Source of the DNA: a virus
DNA: 36,208 bases
Virus record (IMG/VR): IMGVR_UViG_3300021127_000018
Coordinates: 1-36,208 of that record
Direction: 5' to 3' (one strand)
Each line of letters opens with the position of its first letter. Positions within the stretch are counted from its first letter, which is position 1. Below, in pieces: positions 21,994 to 30,662 of this stretch. The notes below the pieces were generated by a model. The model worked only from the letters and a program-made list of their open reading frames with translations, did not search any database and had not been told where the DNA came from. Both the position numbers and the translations under genes were made by a program.

Positions 21994-22025
21994 ATACAGT
22001 ATAAACAATATAGGAGTATCAATAG

Positions 22026-23066
22026 ATGGAAAAAGAAATAGCAGATTTGAATTACGAATCTGACAATTTTGATACTCTTTATGGCAATATTCTAAATTGC
22101 ATTCATTATGAAGTAGATCAAAGCCAGCTAAAGCACGAACTTGTTGTCTACGCTGAAAAATTAGGCAAAGATGTTCTTACTAAAATCAACCTAGCACACA
22201 TTGGTATTGAGGCTAGTATTGCCTATTGTCTCAACCGAGGCGCTAAACTAAAGCAATCTAGTATTAATAGGGTTGACGCATATATTAACAAACTTTACGA
22301 TACAAAACAAGAAATTGTGTTTAATTGGGAACCAATTGTAGAAACAGCAAATGGTAAAATTATACGTGCATATGTAAATTGTTATAGCAGAATTGACAAT
22401 CTTAAAACTCTGGTAATCAATGGCAAACTGGACACTAGGTCATTGGCCAGTGAAACTAGGAAAATAGTTGAAAATTTCAGTCAAGGTAAAACTGCTGTTG
22501 TTAAAATGCTTGTTGAGCATTACAAACAAAGCGTTGTTGAGTCAAAAAATGACGACACAATCAAATTATGGCAAAAGCCTTTGGCTACAATTTTAGATGT
22601 TGTAATGCTATTAGCTGACAATAAAAGCGCCCTCAAACAAGGTGCTCGCGGTGCCAAAGCTCGTAAAATGGCTAGCACTGTTCAACAAAGAGATCGTAAA
22701 GGTGAAAAAGCTGCTGCTAAAGTAACATATAAAGAAGAAGACGATACTTATGGAATTCGTAGTATTGACCCTACATTATTAGTTGGATCGCAAGCAGCAG
22801 TAGTCTTTAATTCGAAAACCAACCACATAGAAATTTATCGAGCCAAAAACGATTTGAAACTAAGTATGCATGGCGCTAAGATTACAAACTTTGATGATAC
22901 TATTAGTACCGGAAGGACACTAAGAAAGCCAGAACGAGATTTGCCACAATTTGCTAGAGCTTCTAATGTTCGACGATTAGAGGTGTTAGCAGATGGCATC
23001 AATGGGAAATCGTGGCAATTAACTGGCAAGTTAAATCGCAATAGTGTTATTGTAAAAATATTATAA
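22026..23066 (+). CDS. Hypothetical 346-residue protein
   Basis: Own promoter and a good ribosome site (TAGGAG). The N-terminal two thirds are helical and charged; a basic stretch around 205-232 (KQGARGAKARKMASTVQQRDRK in outline) is Lys/Arg-rich and could bind nucleic acid. The C-terminal third is beta-rich with LLVGSQAAVVFNSKTNHIEIY. No catalytic motif seen. Size and separate promoter suggest a substantial product. Its stop codon is directly adjacent, tail to tail, to that of the minus-strand gene. Confidence 0.7.
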   Translation: MEKEIADLNYESDNFDTLYGNILNCIHYEVDQSQLKHELVVYAEKLGKDVLTKINLAHIGIEASIAYCLNRGAKLKQSSINRVDAYINKLYDTKQEIVFNWEPIVETANGKIIRAYVNCYSRIDNLKTLVINGKLDTRSLASETRKIVENFSQGKTAVVKMLVEHYKQSVVESKNDDTIKLWQKPLATILDVVMLLADNKSALKQGARGAKARKMASTVQQRDRKGEKAAAKVTYKEEDDTYGIRSIDPTLLVGSQAAVVFNSKTNHIEIYRAKNDLKLSMHGAKITNFDDTISTGRTLRKPERDLPQFARASNVRRLEVLADGINGKSWQLTGKLNRNSVIVKIL

Positions 23067-23843
23067 ATCTACTATTCCAACCTGCACTTTACTACCAGAT
23101 GGGTTAGCGTTATTTTGATCAAATTCTAAAACACCGTTAGTATTACGAATAAGTATCATTTTATTTTTTGGATCTAACATAAGTTGCTCTGTGGTACGAG
23201 TATCAATTTCTGACGTTGGATATCGTAACGTAGTTACCTGCGGATTATCTGTCCATTTTTTTGCCATTAACGGCATAAGATCCGCAGGTTTTTTGACTGT
23301 TTGCAGAATATATCGTGCAATATCTAATCTAGCCTCGCTACTAATTCGTCGCATTTTAAGTATGTTGTTATCTGAGTTTTTTTGATAACCTGCATGTGGT
23401 AGCCAGATTCCGTGGTTAGTTCTCGCTATCCACGGATCAGCTATGCGCTTAGCAACTTGATCATGCGTTCCGGGCTGGCCTTCGATAAGCCATAATTGTT
23501 CAGCATCGAACACCATTACACAACCAACTACTCTATGTTTTTTAAGTGAATTTACTGCTTTTTCAACTGTTGCCTGTTCAAGTGCCTCTCTTATTTTAAG
23601 TCCATCCTTTGATAAATGAACTTCAGATCCGCCAACTGTTTGATTGAGGCTTGAACTTATAATGGACACGCTATTGCTATTCATGCCTTCGCTCCAGCGT
23701 GTTAGTTCGTCAACAAGAGACACTCGTTGTATACCATTCACTTCGTCGCGCAATAGTTCTGTATTAGTAGCTGCAGGCCTATCTCTATTTTTTAAACCTA
23801 TCCAACCTATATTTGGAAATTTTTTAGCAATAATTGTGCACAT
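23061..23843 (-). CDS. Ntn-hydrolase family protein (Cys N-terminal nucleophile)
   Basis: A 260-residue protein beginning MCTIIAKKFP, so removal of Met would expose Cys2 as the nucleophile. IGWIGLKNRDRP at 12-23 supplies the Asn-Arg-Asp segment of the acyltransferase/choloylglycine-hydrolase type Ntn fold, and IARTNHG near 140 supplies another conserved polar cluster. These enzymes cleave or transfer amide-bound acyl groups; the substrate here is unknown. It is the only minus-strand gene in the first 29 kb and converges on the 346-residue gene with no terminator between them. Confidence 0.75.
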   Translation of the reverse strand: MCTIIAKKFPNIGWIGLKNRDRPAATNTELLRDEVNGIQRVSLVDELTRWSEGMNSNSVSIISSSLNQTVGGSEVHLSKDGLKIREALEQATVEKAVNSLKKHRVVGCVMVFDAEQLWLIEGQPGTHDQVAKRIADPWIARTNHGIWLPHAGYQKNSDNNILKMRRISSEARLDIARYILQTVKKPADLMPLMAKKWTDNPQVTTLRYPTSEIDTRTTEQLMLDPKNKMILIRNTNGVLEFDQNNANPSGSKVQVGIVDL

Positions 23844-23858
23844 TAACTTATTTATTGT

Positions 23859-23886
23859 TTGACAATAGCGTGAAACATGTTACATT
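23859..23886 (+). promoter_or_regulatory. Sigma70-type promoter for the kinase-fragment gene
   Basis: Consensus TTGACA, 16 bases, TACATT. It lies in the divergent gap between the Ntn hydrolase gene and the next + strand gene, leaving a leader of about 17 bases before ATG 23910. Confidence 0.65.
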
Positions 23887-23909
23887 AGGCACTGTAGTAG
23901 TTATTCAAA

Positions 23910-24214
23910 TGAATTACCAGTTTCCTGAGATTCGACACATTGATGATGTTCGAGATGCGATTGCAAACAACATGGATATCGTATGGGATCGAACAAATCT
24001 GACGGCGAAATCTCGAGCTAGCAAGTTGTCTCAGATTCCGGACAATTATAATAAAGTAGCTGTATTTTTCTCAACTCCTCCGGATATTGAGTTGAAAAGA
24101 AGATTGGACTCGCGGCCAGGCAAAACTATCCCAGCTAATATTGTTCTAGGTATGAAAAGTCAATTGGAGACACCTACAACATCAGAAGGCTTCGACAAGG
24201 TAATTTCAGTATGA
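23910..24214 (+). CDS. Truncated polynucleotide-kinase-type P-loop kinase (C-terminal half)
   Basis: A 101-residue protein matching the second half of a PNK/Zeta-type kinase domain: IVWDRTNLTAKSR near 29, VAVFFSTPPDIELKRRL near 55, then RPGKTIP and an MKSQLETPTTSEGF tail. The P-loop (GxxGxGKS) half is missing: only 66 bases separate the start from the divergent gene. Alone it cannot bind ATP normally. It is either a remnant or a subunit needing a partner. Its own promoter argues it is still transcribed. The ATG lacks a clear ribosome site; an in-frame ATG at 23834 is upstream of the predicted transcript start. Confidence 0.65.
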
Positions 24215-24549
24215 GCAATTGTCAAGACATAGGTAAATTTTGTCAAATAACCGGTGCAAAATTTATGCGTGTTGAAACTTGTGTGAAAGAAAATCAGTCT
24301 TTTCCTAATTGTGTATATTATGATGATTCTAAAATAAATGCATCCGCAACTTTAGACCTAGAACAGATTGCAATTGTAAGTATATCACTCAATAAATTAA
24401 GTGACCTGGTTAAATTTTTATCAGATGATAACTACGAGGCAGAGCGGGCCAGACGATTTATGTATGATATTGACCCTTATTTTCGCGAATTGTATGACAG
24501 CATGAATACCTATTTCCAACTTAGGCGAGATTATCACTATAATAAATAG
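24211..24549 (+). CDS. Hypothetical protein
   Basis: A 112-residue acidic protein coupled to the kinase fragment by ATGA. The N-terminal part contains three Cys (NCQDIGKFCQ, VETCVKE) and the C-terminal half is helical (LSDLVKFLSDDNYEAERARRFMYDI in outline). No domain recognised. Confidence 0.62.
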   Translation: MSNCQDIGKFCQITGAKFMRVETCVKENQSFPNCVYYDDSKINASATLDLEQIAIVSISLNKLSDLVKFLSDDNYEAERARRFMYDIDPYFRELYDSMNTYFQLRRDYHYNK

Positions 24550-24552
24550 GTT

Positions 24553-25134
24553 ATGTCAGTACCTATTCACGAAGCAAGTCCAGACACACTTTCTGGAAGT
24601 TTTACCCCCGATTTAATCTTTAGCAAATTATGGTTGCTGAATCAGGTAGCCTTAATACAGAAAAAATTCAATACCATTTATATACTTGGGTCCTGGTATG
24701 GAAATCTAAGCATTTTAATGCTTAGACAATTGAAAATTGATTTCAAAAAAATAGCTAATGTTGAACTTAATTGCCAAAAATTAGAGGCAGGAAAAAGATT
24801 GGCTGATAAACTTGGCATAGGTAAACACATAATTGCCATGTGTAAAGATGCTAATAGCTTAAAATATTCTATGATTGAACAGCCTGGGCTGGTAATAAAC
24901 ACCAGCGCAGGTAATATGCAAAACGCAGGTTGGTTTCAAAATATTCCAGATGGCACGTTGGTTGCTATACAAGGACGGAATAATGATCCGGGCAGTGTTT
25001 ATGAATTTGATAGTGTTAAAGAGTTATCTTCTTTATTCCCTGTGAGTAAAAAACTATATTCGGGTCATTTACCACTTAAAGACCCTGAAACCACTTATAC
25101 AAGATTTATGATAATTGGTATAAAGGGAAAATAA
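24553..25134 (+). CDS. Class I methyltransferase-like protein
   Basis: A 193-residue protein with a Rossmann-type beginning: TIYILGSWYGNLSILML near 41-57 stands where SAM-binding motif I lies, followed by KIANVELNCQKLEAGKRLA, where the acidic residue (Glu71) could contact the ribose, and a CKDANSL motif II-like step. The glycine pattern is unusual (GSWYG) and no target-specific motif such as DPPY is seen. DNA, RNA or protein methylation are all possible, and inactivity cannot be excluded. It starts three bases after the previous stop. Confidence 0.6.
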   Translation: MSVPIHEASPDTLSGSFTPDLIFSKLWLLNQVALIQKKFNTIYILGSWYGNLSILMLRQLKIDFKKIANVELNCQKLEAGKRLADKLGIGKHIIAMCKDANSLKYSMIEQPGLVINTSAGNMQNAGWFQNIPDGTLVAIQGRNNDPGSVYEFDSVKELSSLFPVSKKLYSGHLPLKDPETTYTRFMIIGIKGK

Positions 25135-25179
25135 TCAAATAAGTTAAATATACATAATTCATTTAAGGGAACATTTTTT

Positions 25180-26013
25180 TTGAAATTGATATGCTTAGGT
25201 GATAGTTGGGCGAGGGGGTCAGATCTTATTGATCCGACATCTTTGGATGTTGGAATTGATTGGATGGCTACGCAACGGTTAACTGGGCACACGGCTTACA
25301 GAATCAAACATCGATACATCACATTGCTAGCGAATCGATTACAAGCTGAACTGATTGATTTAACCACCCCTGGTTGCTCTAACGATACAATAACACGCAA
25401 TTTGCTTAATTATCTTGCTGTAGAAGGATATCTGTCTGGAGAAAAGATGGTTACAGAACTTATGATAAGCATAGGATGGACCGCACCCGAAAGACGAGAC
25501 TTTTATTACCCTGGCATTAATAATCTTACATCTGACCATCCAGAATATGGGTGGTTCACGATACAACCATCGTGCCTTAGATCATATAGCGGTTTAGATC
25601 TAATAGATTTCCAAAAATTTTATGCTTCTACATTAGTGCAAAGCGAAGAGTATATGTATAGATACATCTCTCAAGTTTATCATACACAGACTATGTTAAA
25701 ATCACTAGGCATTAAATTTTTCATGCATCAGGCGTTTTATGATGAAAATATTTTCCATCAACATCGAGATAAACTGAGTTTTAACAGCAATGCTGGTAAT
25801 CCTGTTGAGATATTATGGAATCAAATAGATTGCAGCACATTTATCAACAAAAACGATCTTGAAAGTCCAACATTCAAAGCGTACATCACAATACAAGCTA
25901 AAAAACTGAATCAACGTGTGTTTGATAAAGAATATGAATGTTATCATCCTAATGCGTTTGGACATCAGTTATGGTGCGATTATATCTATCAATTTTTTGC
26001 TAATAAGAGGTGA
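25180..26013 (+). CDS. SGNH-hydrolase-like protein (TTG start)
   Basis: A 277-residue protein. Block I CLGDSWARG (residues 4-12) has the catalytic-type Ser; PGCSNDTI near 63 resembles the block II Gly region; YHPNAFGHQLWCDYI near the end carries the block V His, although the partner Asp position holds another residue. TTG at 25180 is the only sensible start, with AAGGGA nine bases upstream. SGNH enzymes act as esterases or lipases on carbohydrates and lipids. A second such gene lies at 28205. Role may be deacylation of host surface glycans or virion sugars (inference). Confidence 0.72.
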   Translation: MKLICLGDSWARGSDLIDPTSLDVGIDWMATQRLTGHTAYRIKHRYITLLANRLQAELIDLTTPGCSNDTITRNLLNYLAVEGYLSGEKMVTELMISIGWTAPERRDFYYPGINNLTSDHPEYGWFTIQPSCLRSYSGLDLIDFQKFYASTLVQSEEYMYRYISQVYHTQTMLKSLGIKFFMHQAFYDENIFHQHRDKLSFNSNAGNPVEILWNQIDCSTFINKNDLESPTFKAYITIQAKKLNQRVFDKEYECYHPNAFGHQLWCDYIYQFFANKR

Positions 26014-26023
26014 AAAAGGTGCT

Positions 26024-26209
26024 ATGAAACTATTAACAAAATTAGTCGTATCATTTGCGTTATTTGCAGCTTTTTCTGTATCTGGACATCTTGCAATGTT
26101 TTTAGAATCATACCATAATAGCATGTTAGCGAGTCTGTGTGTCTTCAATGCTAGTTTTACTGGTATTTTATATACTGGTTTTAAAATTTGGCCTGATATT
26201 TTTACATAA
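26024..26209 (+). CDS. Small membrane or exported protein
   Basis: A 61-residue protein. MKLLTKLVVSFALFAAFSVSG reads as a signal-anchor: two Lys then a hydrophobic run. A second hydrophobic segment (MLASLCVFNASFTGILYTG) spans about 36-54, so two membrane passes are likely. The ATG at 26024 is chosen over upstream in-frame ATGs that lie inside the SGNH gene. Small membrane proteins in phages may act in lysis or inhibition, but nothing here proves it. Confidence 0.6.
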   Translation: MKLLTKLVVSFALFAAFSVSGHLAMFLESYHNSMLASLCVFNASFTGILYTGFKIWPDIFT

Positions 26210-26214
26210 AAGAG

Positions 26215-26243
26215 TTGTCCTAGTCAATCTTTACTGATATAAT
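26215..26243 (+). promoter_or_regulatory. Sigma70-type promoter before the HNH gene
   Basis: TTGTCC, 17 bases, perfect TATAAT. It ends 23 bases before the HNH nuclease ATG in a clear intergenic gap. Confidence 0.75.
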
Positions 26244-26266
26244 TTTTACAAGTACGGAAAAATAAA

Positions 26267-26821
26267 ATGGCTTCCACACTAGTTTTAAATGCTGACTATA
26301 CACCATTGAGCGTTATTCCCATAAGTGCAATCTCATGGAAAGACGCAATTAAAATCTCATTTTTAGGGCATGCCAAGCCGCTTGAGTTTTATGAAAACTG
26401 GCGAGTGCACAGTCCAAGCACAAGTTTAGATGTTCCTTCTGTTATCATATCAGAAAGATATATAAAAAAGAAACACGGAGTGAGATTTTCCAGATTCAAT
26501 TTGCTGTTACGTGATGGATTTACCTGCCAGTATTGCAACAAAAAGCTTGACCTGATGGACCTAACAGTTGACCATGTTATCCCACGTTCTCGAGGTGGAA
26601 TAACCAAATGGGAAAATATTGTGTGCTGCTGCTATGTTTGTAATACGATCAAAGGTCACAAAACCAGCATGAAGCCAATTAAGAAGCCTATTAAGCCTGA
26701 TTATTATCAGTTGCTAGACAGTGCTAGAAGTTTGCCGATTAAAATTCCACACGAAAGTTGGATTAAGTATTTAGGTTGGGACGAATCTTTGATAACTGTG
26801 ACAAAGCACAACCCTGAATAA
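26267..26821 (+). CDS. HNH endonuclease
   Basis: A 184-residue protein with a zinc-stabilised HNH domain at about 85-132: CQYC (87-90), TVDHVIPRSRGG with Asp102-His103, EN at 116-117, and CYVCN (122-126), ending in an HK pair. The N-terminal part (LVLNADYTPLSVIPISAISWKDAIKI) is the conserved lead segment of a widespread bacterial and phage HNH family not restricted to homing enzymes. It has its own promoter but no late-promoter hairpin, unlike the three HEGs here. It may be a resident phage nuclease; homing is possible but not indicated. Confidence 0.88.
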   Translation: MASTLVLNADYTPLSVIPISAISWKDAIKISFLGHAKPLEFYENWRVHSPSTSLDVPSVIISERYIKKKHGVRFSRFNLLLRDGFTCQYCNKKLDLMDLTVDHVIPRSRGGITKWENIVCCCYVCNTIKGHKTSMKPIKKPIKPDYYQLLDSARSLPIKIPHESWIKYLGWDESLITVTKHNPE

Positions 26822-26822
26822 A

Positions 26823-26850
26823 TTGACATACTATTAAGATTTGATAAAAA
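26823..26850 (+). promoter_or_regulatory. Possible sigma70 promoter
   Basis: Perfect TTGACA just after the HNH stop; the only -10-like sequence at a workable distance is TAAAAA at 26845-26850 (16-base spacer), which is poor. Position in the intergenic gap and the good -35 keep it as a candidate. Ribosome site AGGAG before ATG 26874 is strong. Confidence 0.4.
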
Positions 26851-26873
26851 TTTAATAAGAATAGGAGAATTTT

Positions 26874-27203
26874 ATGACTACCATAACATCAATGACACCT
26901 GAGGCCACTCAGCAACAGGGATCACAGCCGGCATCTATGTCGATAGGTGATTTGCAGAATTTACTAATCGTAATAGATTTAGCTACCACAAGAGGAGCTT
27001 TTCGTGGTCCAGAATTAAGTCAAGTTGGACAGGTTTTTGATAAATTAAATGAATTTTTAAAGAGTGTAACACCACCTCAAGATAACACACCGCAACCTGT
27101 ACAGCAACCAACACCTCAACCGGTTCAAGCACAATCTATGCCTCCTACACCAACGCAAGTGATGCCGATGACACCTGCATTTACTCCAAAGGTAGGTGTA
27201 TAA
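26874..27203 (+). CDS. Hypothetical protein with Pro/Gln-rich tail
   Basis: A 109-residue protein with a strong ribosome site (ATAGGAG). Residues about 20-65 form a compact helical unit (IGDLQNLLIVIDLATTRGAF, then LSQVGQVFDKLNEFL). Residues 68-105 are a Pro, Gln and Met-rich low-complexity tail with repeated PQPVQ and PTP units, probably disordered. Its layout recalls conserved small proteins of T4-like phages of aquatic bacteria (memory, not tested). Function unknown. Confidence 0.68.
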   Translation: MTTITSMTPEATQQQGSQPASMSIGDLQNLLIVIDLATTRGAFRGPELSQVGQVFDKLNEFLKSVTPPQDNTPQPVQQPTPQPVQAQSMPPTPTQVMPMTPAFTPKVGV

Positions 27204-27206
27204 TAA

Positions 27207-27950
27207 ATGAGTGATTTTTCAGGAATGATCAAACACGTTGGGATGCTCAACAACACTGGTAAAAACGTAGTGGTTGTATATATGAAGCTTCCTAATGATC
27301 CTAATCACGCATTAGTAGTTGACACTGATGCATTACCAGACAACTATAACGACAGTTTACGGCGTGTTGTTGAAAGTGTGGAAGGACAACAAAGTCAAAA
27401 CTTAGCAGAAGTTTTGGCACGTAGAATGAGCCCAGACGGCAGCAACACAACTCTGTTGACTAAATTTCACACAAGTGGTCGATTGCAAAAAGTACCAACA
27501 AGTTTGATTACAATGACTCCTCGTAAAGGTATTCGTTGGCCGTTGACTGACGTGATTAAGGCAATGGATACAATGAAAGAATCAACACCGGACGGGTTTG
27601 ATGATTTAGATCCAGAAACACGAGCAGCAGTGGCAGCTGATTTAAAAAAGTTCAATGTTCACGCCAACAATATTGATGGTGAAGCTCGTGCTGATAGGAA
27701 AGATGAAGCTGTTGGTTTATTGAGGCAAGCAGAACTGTTAGAAGCTGACGCACAAAACATGCGTATGCGTGCATACAAAATGGATCCATCTTTGGCTCCT
27801 GCTATTAAAAAGTCTCTAAATGAAAATCGTAAAATAGAAGTTGATGTAGGCGATTTATCTGCAAAAGATGACACAGTAGTGAAGTCGACTAAAAAGTCTC
27901 CGTCAGCAAAGAAGCCAGTCTCTTCTGCAAATAAAAAGGTAAAATTGTAA
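27207..27950 (+). CDS. Conserved-type phage protein of unknown function
   Basis: A 247-residue protein. The N-terminal half is alpha/beta (GMIKHVGMLNNTGKNVVVVYMKLP) and the C-terminal part is charged and helical with a Lys/Ser-rich tail (about 225-247) that may bind nucleic acid or be flexible. It resembles, from memory, a family present in many T4-like cyanophage-type genomes. It follows the Pro/Gln-rich gene by three bases and probably shares its transcript. Confidence 0.68.
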   Translation: MSDFSGMIKHVGMLNNTGKNVVVVYMKLPNDPNHALVVDTDALPDNYNDSLRRVVESVEGQQSQNLAEVLARRMSPDGSNTTLLTKFHTSGRLQKVPTSLITMTPRKGIRWPLTDVIKAMDTMKESTPDGFDDLDPETRAAVAADLKKFNVHANNIDGEARADRKDEAVGLLRQAELLEADAQNMRMRAYKMDPSLAPAIKKSLNENRKIEVDVGDLSAKDDTVVKSTKKSPSAKKPVSSANKKVKL

Positions 27951-27951
27951 T

Positions 27952-28224
27952 ATGTCTGCCGCCAGGCAAAAAATACTTGATGAGATATCAGGAGAACGAA
28001 ATCGTCAATTCAATTTGCCTGGCAGTGAGTTTGATCAAAAACATACAATAAATGACTGGATAGCTATTGCAGGGCAATATCTAACACGAGCAGCTGACAG
28101 AAAACATATTCCGTATGATTATACAGATTCTAGATTTGATTTGGTCAAATCCGCAGCTATCATTGTCGCAGCACTAGAACACTTAGATAGAAAAACTACA
28201 GCAAATGAATTGGCAAGAGATTGA
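27952..28224 (+). CDS. Small helical protein, possibly MazG-superfamily related
   Basis: A 90-residue protein starting one base after the previous stop. EISGERNRQF, then KHTINDWIAIAGQYLTRAAD and FDLVKSAAIIVAALEHLD follow the pattern of small phage all-alpha proteins that resemble NTP pyrophosphatases (ND and acidic positions on successive helices). The assignment is tentative because the EExxE signature is not present. It overlaps the next start by 20 bases. Confidence 0.55.
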   Translation: MSAARQKILDEISGERNRQFNLPGSEFDQKHTINDWIAIAGQYLTRAADRKHIPYDYTDSRFDLVKSAAIIVAALEHLDRKTTANELARD

Positions 28225-29164
28225 ACTTTCTTGCGATACCTGGCGACCTTTTACTGATTATCTAAAAGATGTTCGCTATGTATTAGTGAATGATGACAAC
28301 AAACGTCATTGTTATAACGATGGCTGGCTGGCTAATAACAGCGAAATATATGTGCAAAAGAATTCAAAAACATTGGTAATAACAGTTGGTGAAAGTTGGA
28401 CGTATGGAGAAGGCACTGAAGTTATCAATCATAGGTTCCACAAATGGGATATTAAAGATAGGATAGAACTTACCTACAGCGGCAAACTAGCAAAAATATT
28501 GAATAGTGATTTATGGACATTTGCGTGTCCGGGAAATAGTAATAGTGGTATTTTTACCAGTCTTTTTAGAATTTTAGATAGTGTAGATACACAAAAATAC
28601 AATGCTATTAAAGTTGCTATCCAAATGACAGCTTGTGACAGGGAACCGCCAAACAATATTGGTCCAACTCATCTATTGTATCCATTAATTACACACGATA
28701 CAGATTTTAAACATGATAGAAAAATACACTTGAGAGATTGGGTTGAACGGTACGACGAAGTATGGTTCGACATGTTGAGCAGATATATAGAAAACTCAAA
28801 ATTACCTCTTGATGTGGTTCTGTTTAAAAATTTTAACAATGTTTGGACACGTAAGCGAAACTACAATTTTCAAATACTAGATACATACTGGCTTGAATAC
28901 AACGCAAATTGGCATAATTTTCGTTTGCCGCCATGTTATGTTATGCACCCAGATTTTTATAAGCAGATGCAAACGTTTTCAATTATTGATAATTTTGATT
29001 TTGAATTTATTATGAAAGATTATAACAACTGGGAAGTATACACACAATTTTTAGAATGCAATAATGAAACCAATCATGCATGCCATCCAACAGCTATGAG
29101 TCACGCACTGTGGACAAACTATTTGCTACAAAAAACTAAATGGAAATTAATAGGTAAACCCTAA
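28205..29164 (+). CDS. Second SGNH-hydrolase-like protein
   Basis: A 319-residue protein. VITVGESWTYGEG near 58 matches block I with GES in place of GDS, ACPGNSNSGIF near 100 matches the Gly and Asn blocks, and ACHPTAMSHALWTNYL near the end matches block V with His but no Asp. It shares the W after Ser and the HP(T/N)A..H.LW ending with the protein at 25180, so the two are probably distant paralogues of one phage-specific branch. Its C-terminal 18 bases overlap the opposing glycosyltransferase-like gene. Confidence 0.65.
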   Translation: MNWQEIELSCDTWRPFTDYLKDVRYVLVNDDNKRHCYNDGWLANNSEIYVQKNSKTLVITVGESWTYGEGTEVINHRFHKWDIKDRIELTYSGKLAKILNSDLWTFACPGNSNSGIFTSLFRILDSVDTQKYNAIKVAIQMTACDREPPNNIGPTHLLYPLITHDTDFKHDRKIHLRDWVERYDEVWFDMLSRYIENSKLPLDVVLFKNFNNVWTRKRNYNFQILDTYWLEYNANWHNFRLPPCYVMHPDFYKQMQTFSIIDNFDFEFIMKDYNNWEVYTQFLECNNETNHACHPTAMSHALWTNYLLQKTKWKLIGKP

Positions 29165-29935
29165 CGCTGTGCAGTATTCTAGTGGCGAGATTTGTGCTTT
29201 TTCTAAACAAGCTAATTTATCAGCTGCACTATAGATGTTCCATAAATGATTAGCAGATTGTACCTGGGGAATAACCATAGAAAAACCTGGAACTGAAATA
29301 GAATTGGTTACTTCTACAATACTAGGTCTCACGATTATGCTTTTAAACCATGGGACCGTGTATGGTGTTATGTTATTAAGATTTGCATAATCTAAGAGCT
29401 TAGTGTGTGCATCGGTCCATGGATCTTTCATTAGCCCTCGGTTATTCCAAACTATAGAAATTGGACCTGTTGAATAAAATGTATGATCTTCGAGTCCTTT
29501 CCAACCTAAATCGTCTCTTTCTAATTGCACACGAGTAGTACCTATGCTATTCGTAAGAGGCAATTCTGGACTGCCTGTTAATTCAAATGCTACATCAAAT
29601 CTGGTATCAAAAATTGCATCATATTTAAATTGCTCTCGCAGTTCTGTATATAAACGTTCAATTGTTAATCTAGTAGCCATATCAGCGGGACCAGTCCATG
29701 CATCGTACGACCAGCTGTTATCTCTTACTTCTCTTGCGACTAAATTTTTGGTTAAAAAAACATCAAATAACTTAGTAACTGATAAAAATCTAGGGTGCGA
29801 AGAATTCCATACTGACACATAATAATCAACTTTATCTGCTATTGAATTAAAAAAAACAAACTGATTTTGTTTTGTCCATTCCCAGGTTCTTATATGACCT
29901 CGCAATAAAACTGCTATGCGATTCATACTCACCAT
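29147..29935 (-). CDS. Glycosyltransferase-like protein
   Basis: A 262-residue protein. It starts RIAVLLRGHIRTWEWTK, followed by KVDYYVSVWNS, and has YDAIFDTRFDVAF near 105, where DTRFD stands as a DxD-type donor site. This is the pattern of putative phage and bacterial GT-A transferases. The start at 29935 overlaps the thyX stop; ATG 29926 is an alternative. It is the last gene of the minus-strand operon and overlaps the convergent SGNH gene by 18 bases. Acceptor unknown. Confidence 0.65.
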   Translation of the reverse strand: MVSMNRIAVLLRGHIRTWEWTKQNQFVFFNSIADKVDYYVSVWNSSHPRFLSVTKLFDVFLTKNLVAREVRDNSWSYDAWTGPADMATRLTIERLYTELREQFKYDAIFDTRFDVAFELTGSPELPLTNSIGTTRVQLERDDLGWKGLEDHTFYSTGPISIVWNNRGLMKDPWTDAHTKLLDYANLNNITPYTVPWFKSIIVRPSIVEVTNSISVPGFSMVIPQVQSANHLWNIYSAADKLACLEKAQISPLEYCTALGFTY

Positions 29936-30615
29936 ATTTCTTTTAAGAAACCAAAGTGTTCATTAAGCTCGTCTCTAGCTGCCTCTGCTACTTCTCTGTG
30001 CTCTTTTTGTGTGCCTTTAATAACTTCCCCTGTTTTTGTATCTACATATTGATCAGTACGTAGTTGAATGTAGTGAATCCAACTGCGCAAAGTTCCTGCC
30101 ATATAAATTCTAGACATCATTAAACCTTCGGGTAGTACAGCTCTGGCTTGCTCTTTTGCAATGCCATTGTCTACGGCCCATTTGTATGAAGACTCTGCAA
30201 CGATACGGACTTGTTGTTGATAGGCTAGCCACTGAGATTTAAGTTGGTCATTATCTGTTTCAAGACTATTTTGTCTATTTTTAACATCTTGAAGTCTTGC
30301 TTCACGTGAGACAAACCCTAGGTCCTGTGTAGGATCTGCGTAGCGTTGCGAAAACTCTTGAAAGCTGAAGCTACGATGACGCAGTATTTGACGTGCTATG
30401 TCTCGTGTTGTGTTAATTTCCATAGTTACAGAAATCATTTCAAATGGACTCCAGTGTTTGTTTCTAATAAGATATTTTAATAACTTATCAGATGTTTCTG
30501 TATTCATTTGATTTGAAGGGTTTGATACTCGTGCCGCATAGGCAATAAAATCTTCAGCTGTTTCAAGACCTTTGATTAAAGGTTTGCTCATGCATACGAT
30601 ATTTGCTATTGTCAT
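29929..30615 (-). CDS. thyX: Flavin-dependent thymidylate synthase
   Basis: A 228-residue ThyX, making dTMP from dUMP with methylene-tetrahydrofolate, FAD and NADPH. Seen: the signature RHRSFSFQEFSQRY, which fits RHR(x)7S with SxRY, followed by ADPTQDLGF. The C-terminal RSWIHYIQLRTD supplies the conserved Arg and His region. ATG 30615 is preferred over 30636 because GAGGA lies six bases before it. With MazG it supports phage nucleotide metabolism. It sits among glycosyltransferase genes in the minus-strand operon, and overlaps the next gene's start. Confidence 0.93.
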   Translation of the reverse strand: MTIANIVCMSKPLIKGLETAEDFIAYAARVSNPSNQMNTETSDKLLKYLIRNKHWSPFEMISVTMEINTTRDIARQILRHRSFSFQEFSQRYADPTQDLGFVSREARLQDVKNRQNSLETDNDQLKSQWLAYQQQVRIVAESSYKWAVDNGIAKEQARAVLPEGLMMSRIYMAGTLRSWIHYIQLRTDQYVDTKTGEVIKGTQKEHREVAEAARDELNEHFGFLKEIW

Positions 30616-30662
30616 TGTTTCCTCACTTAATAACAAATATTAAAATGAGACTTAGAACGGTG

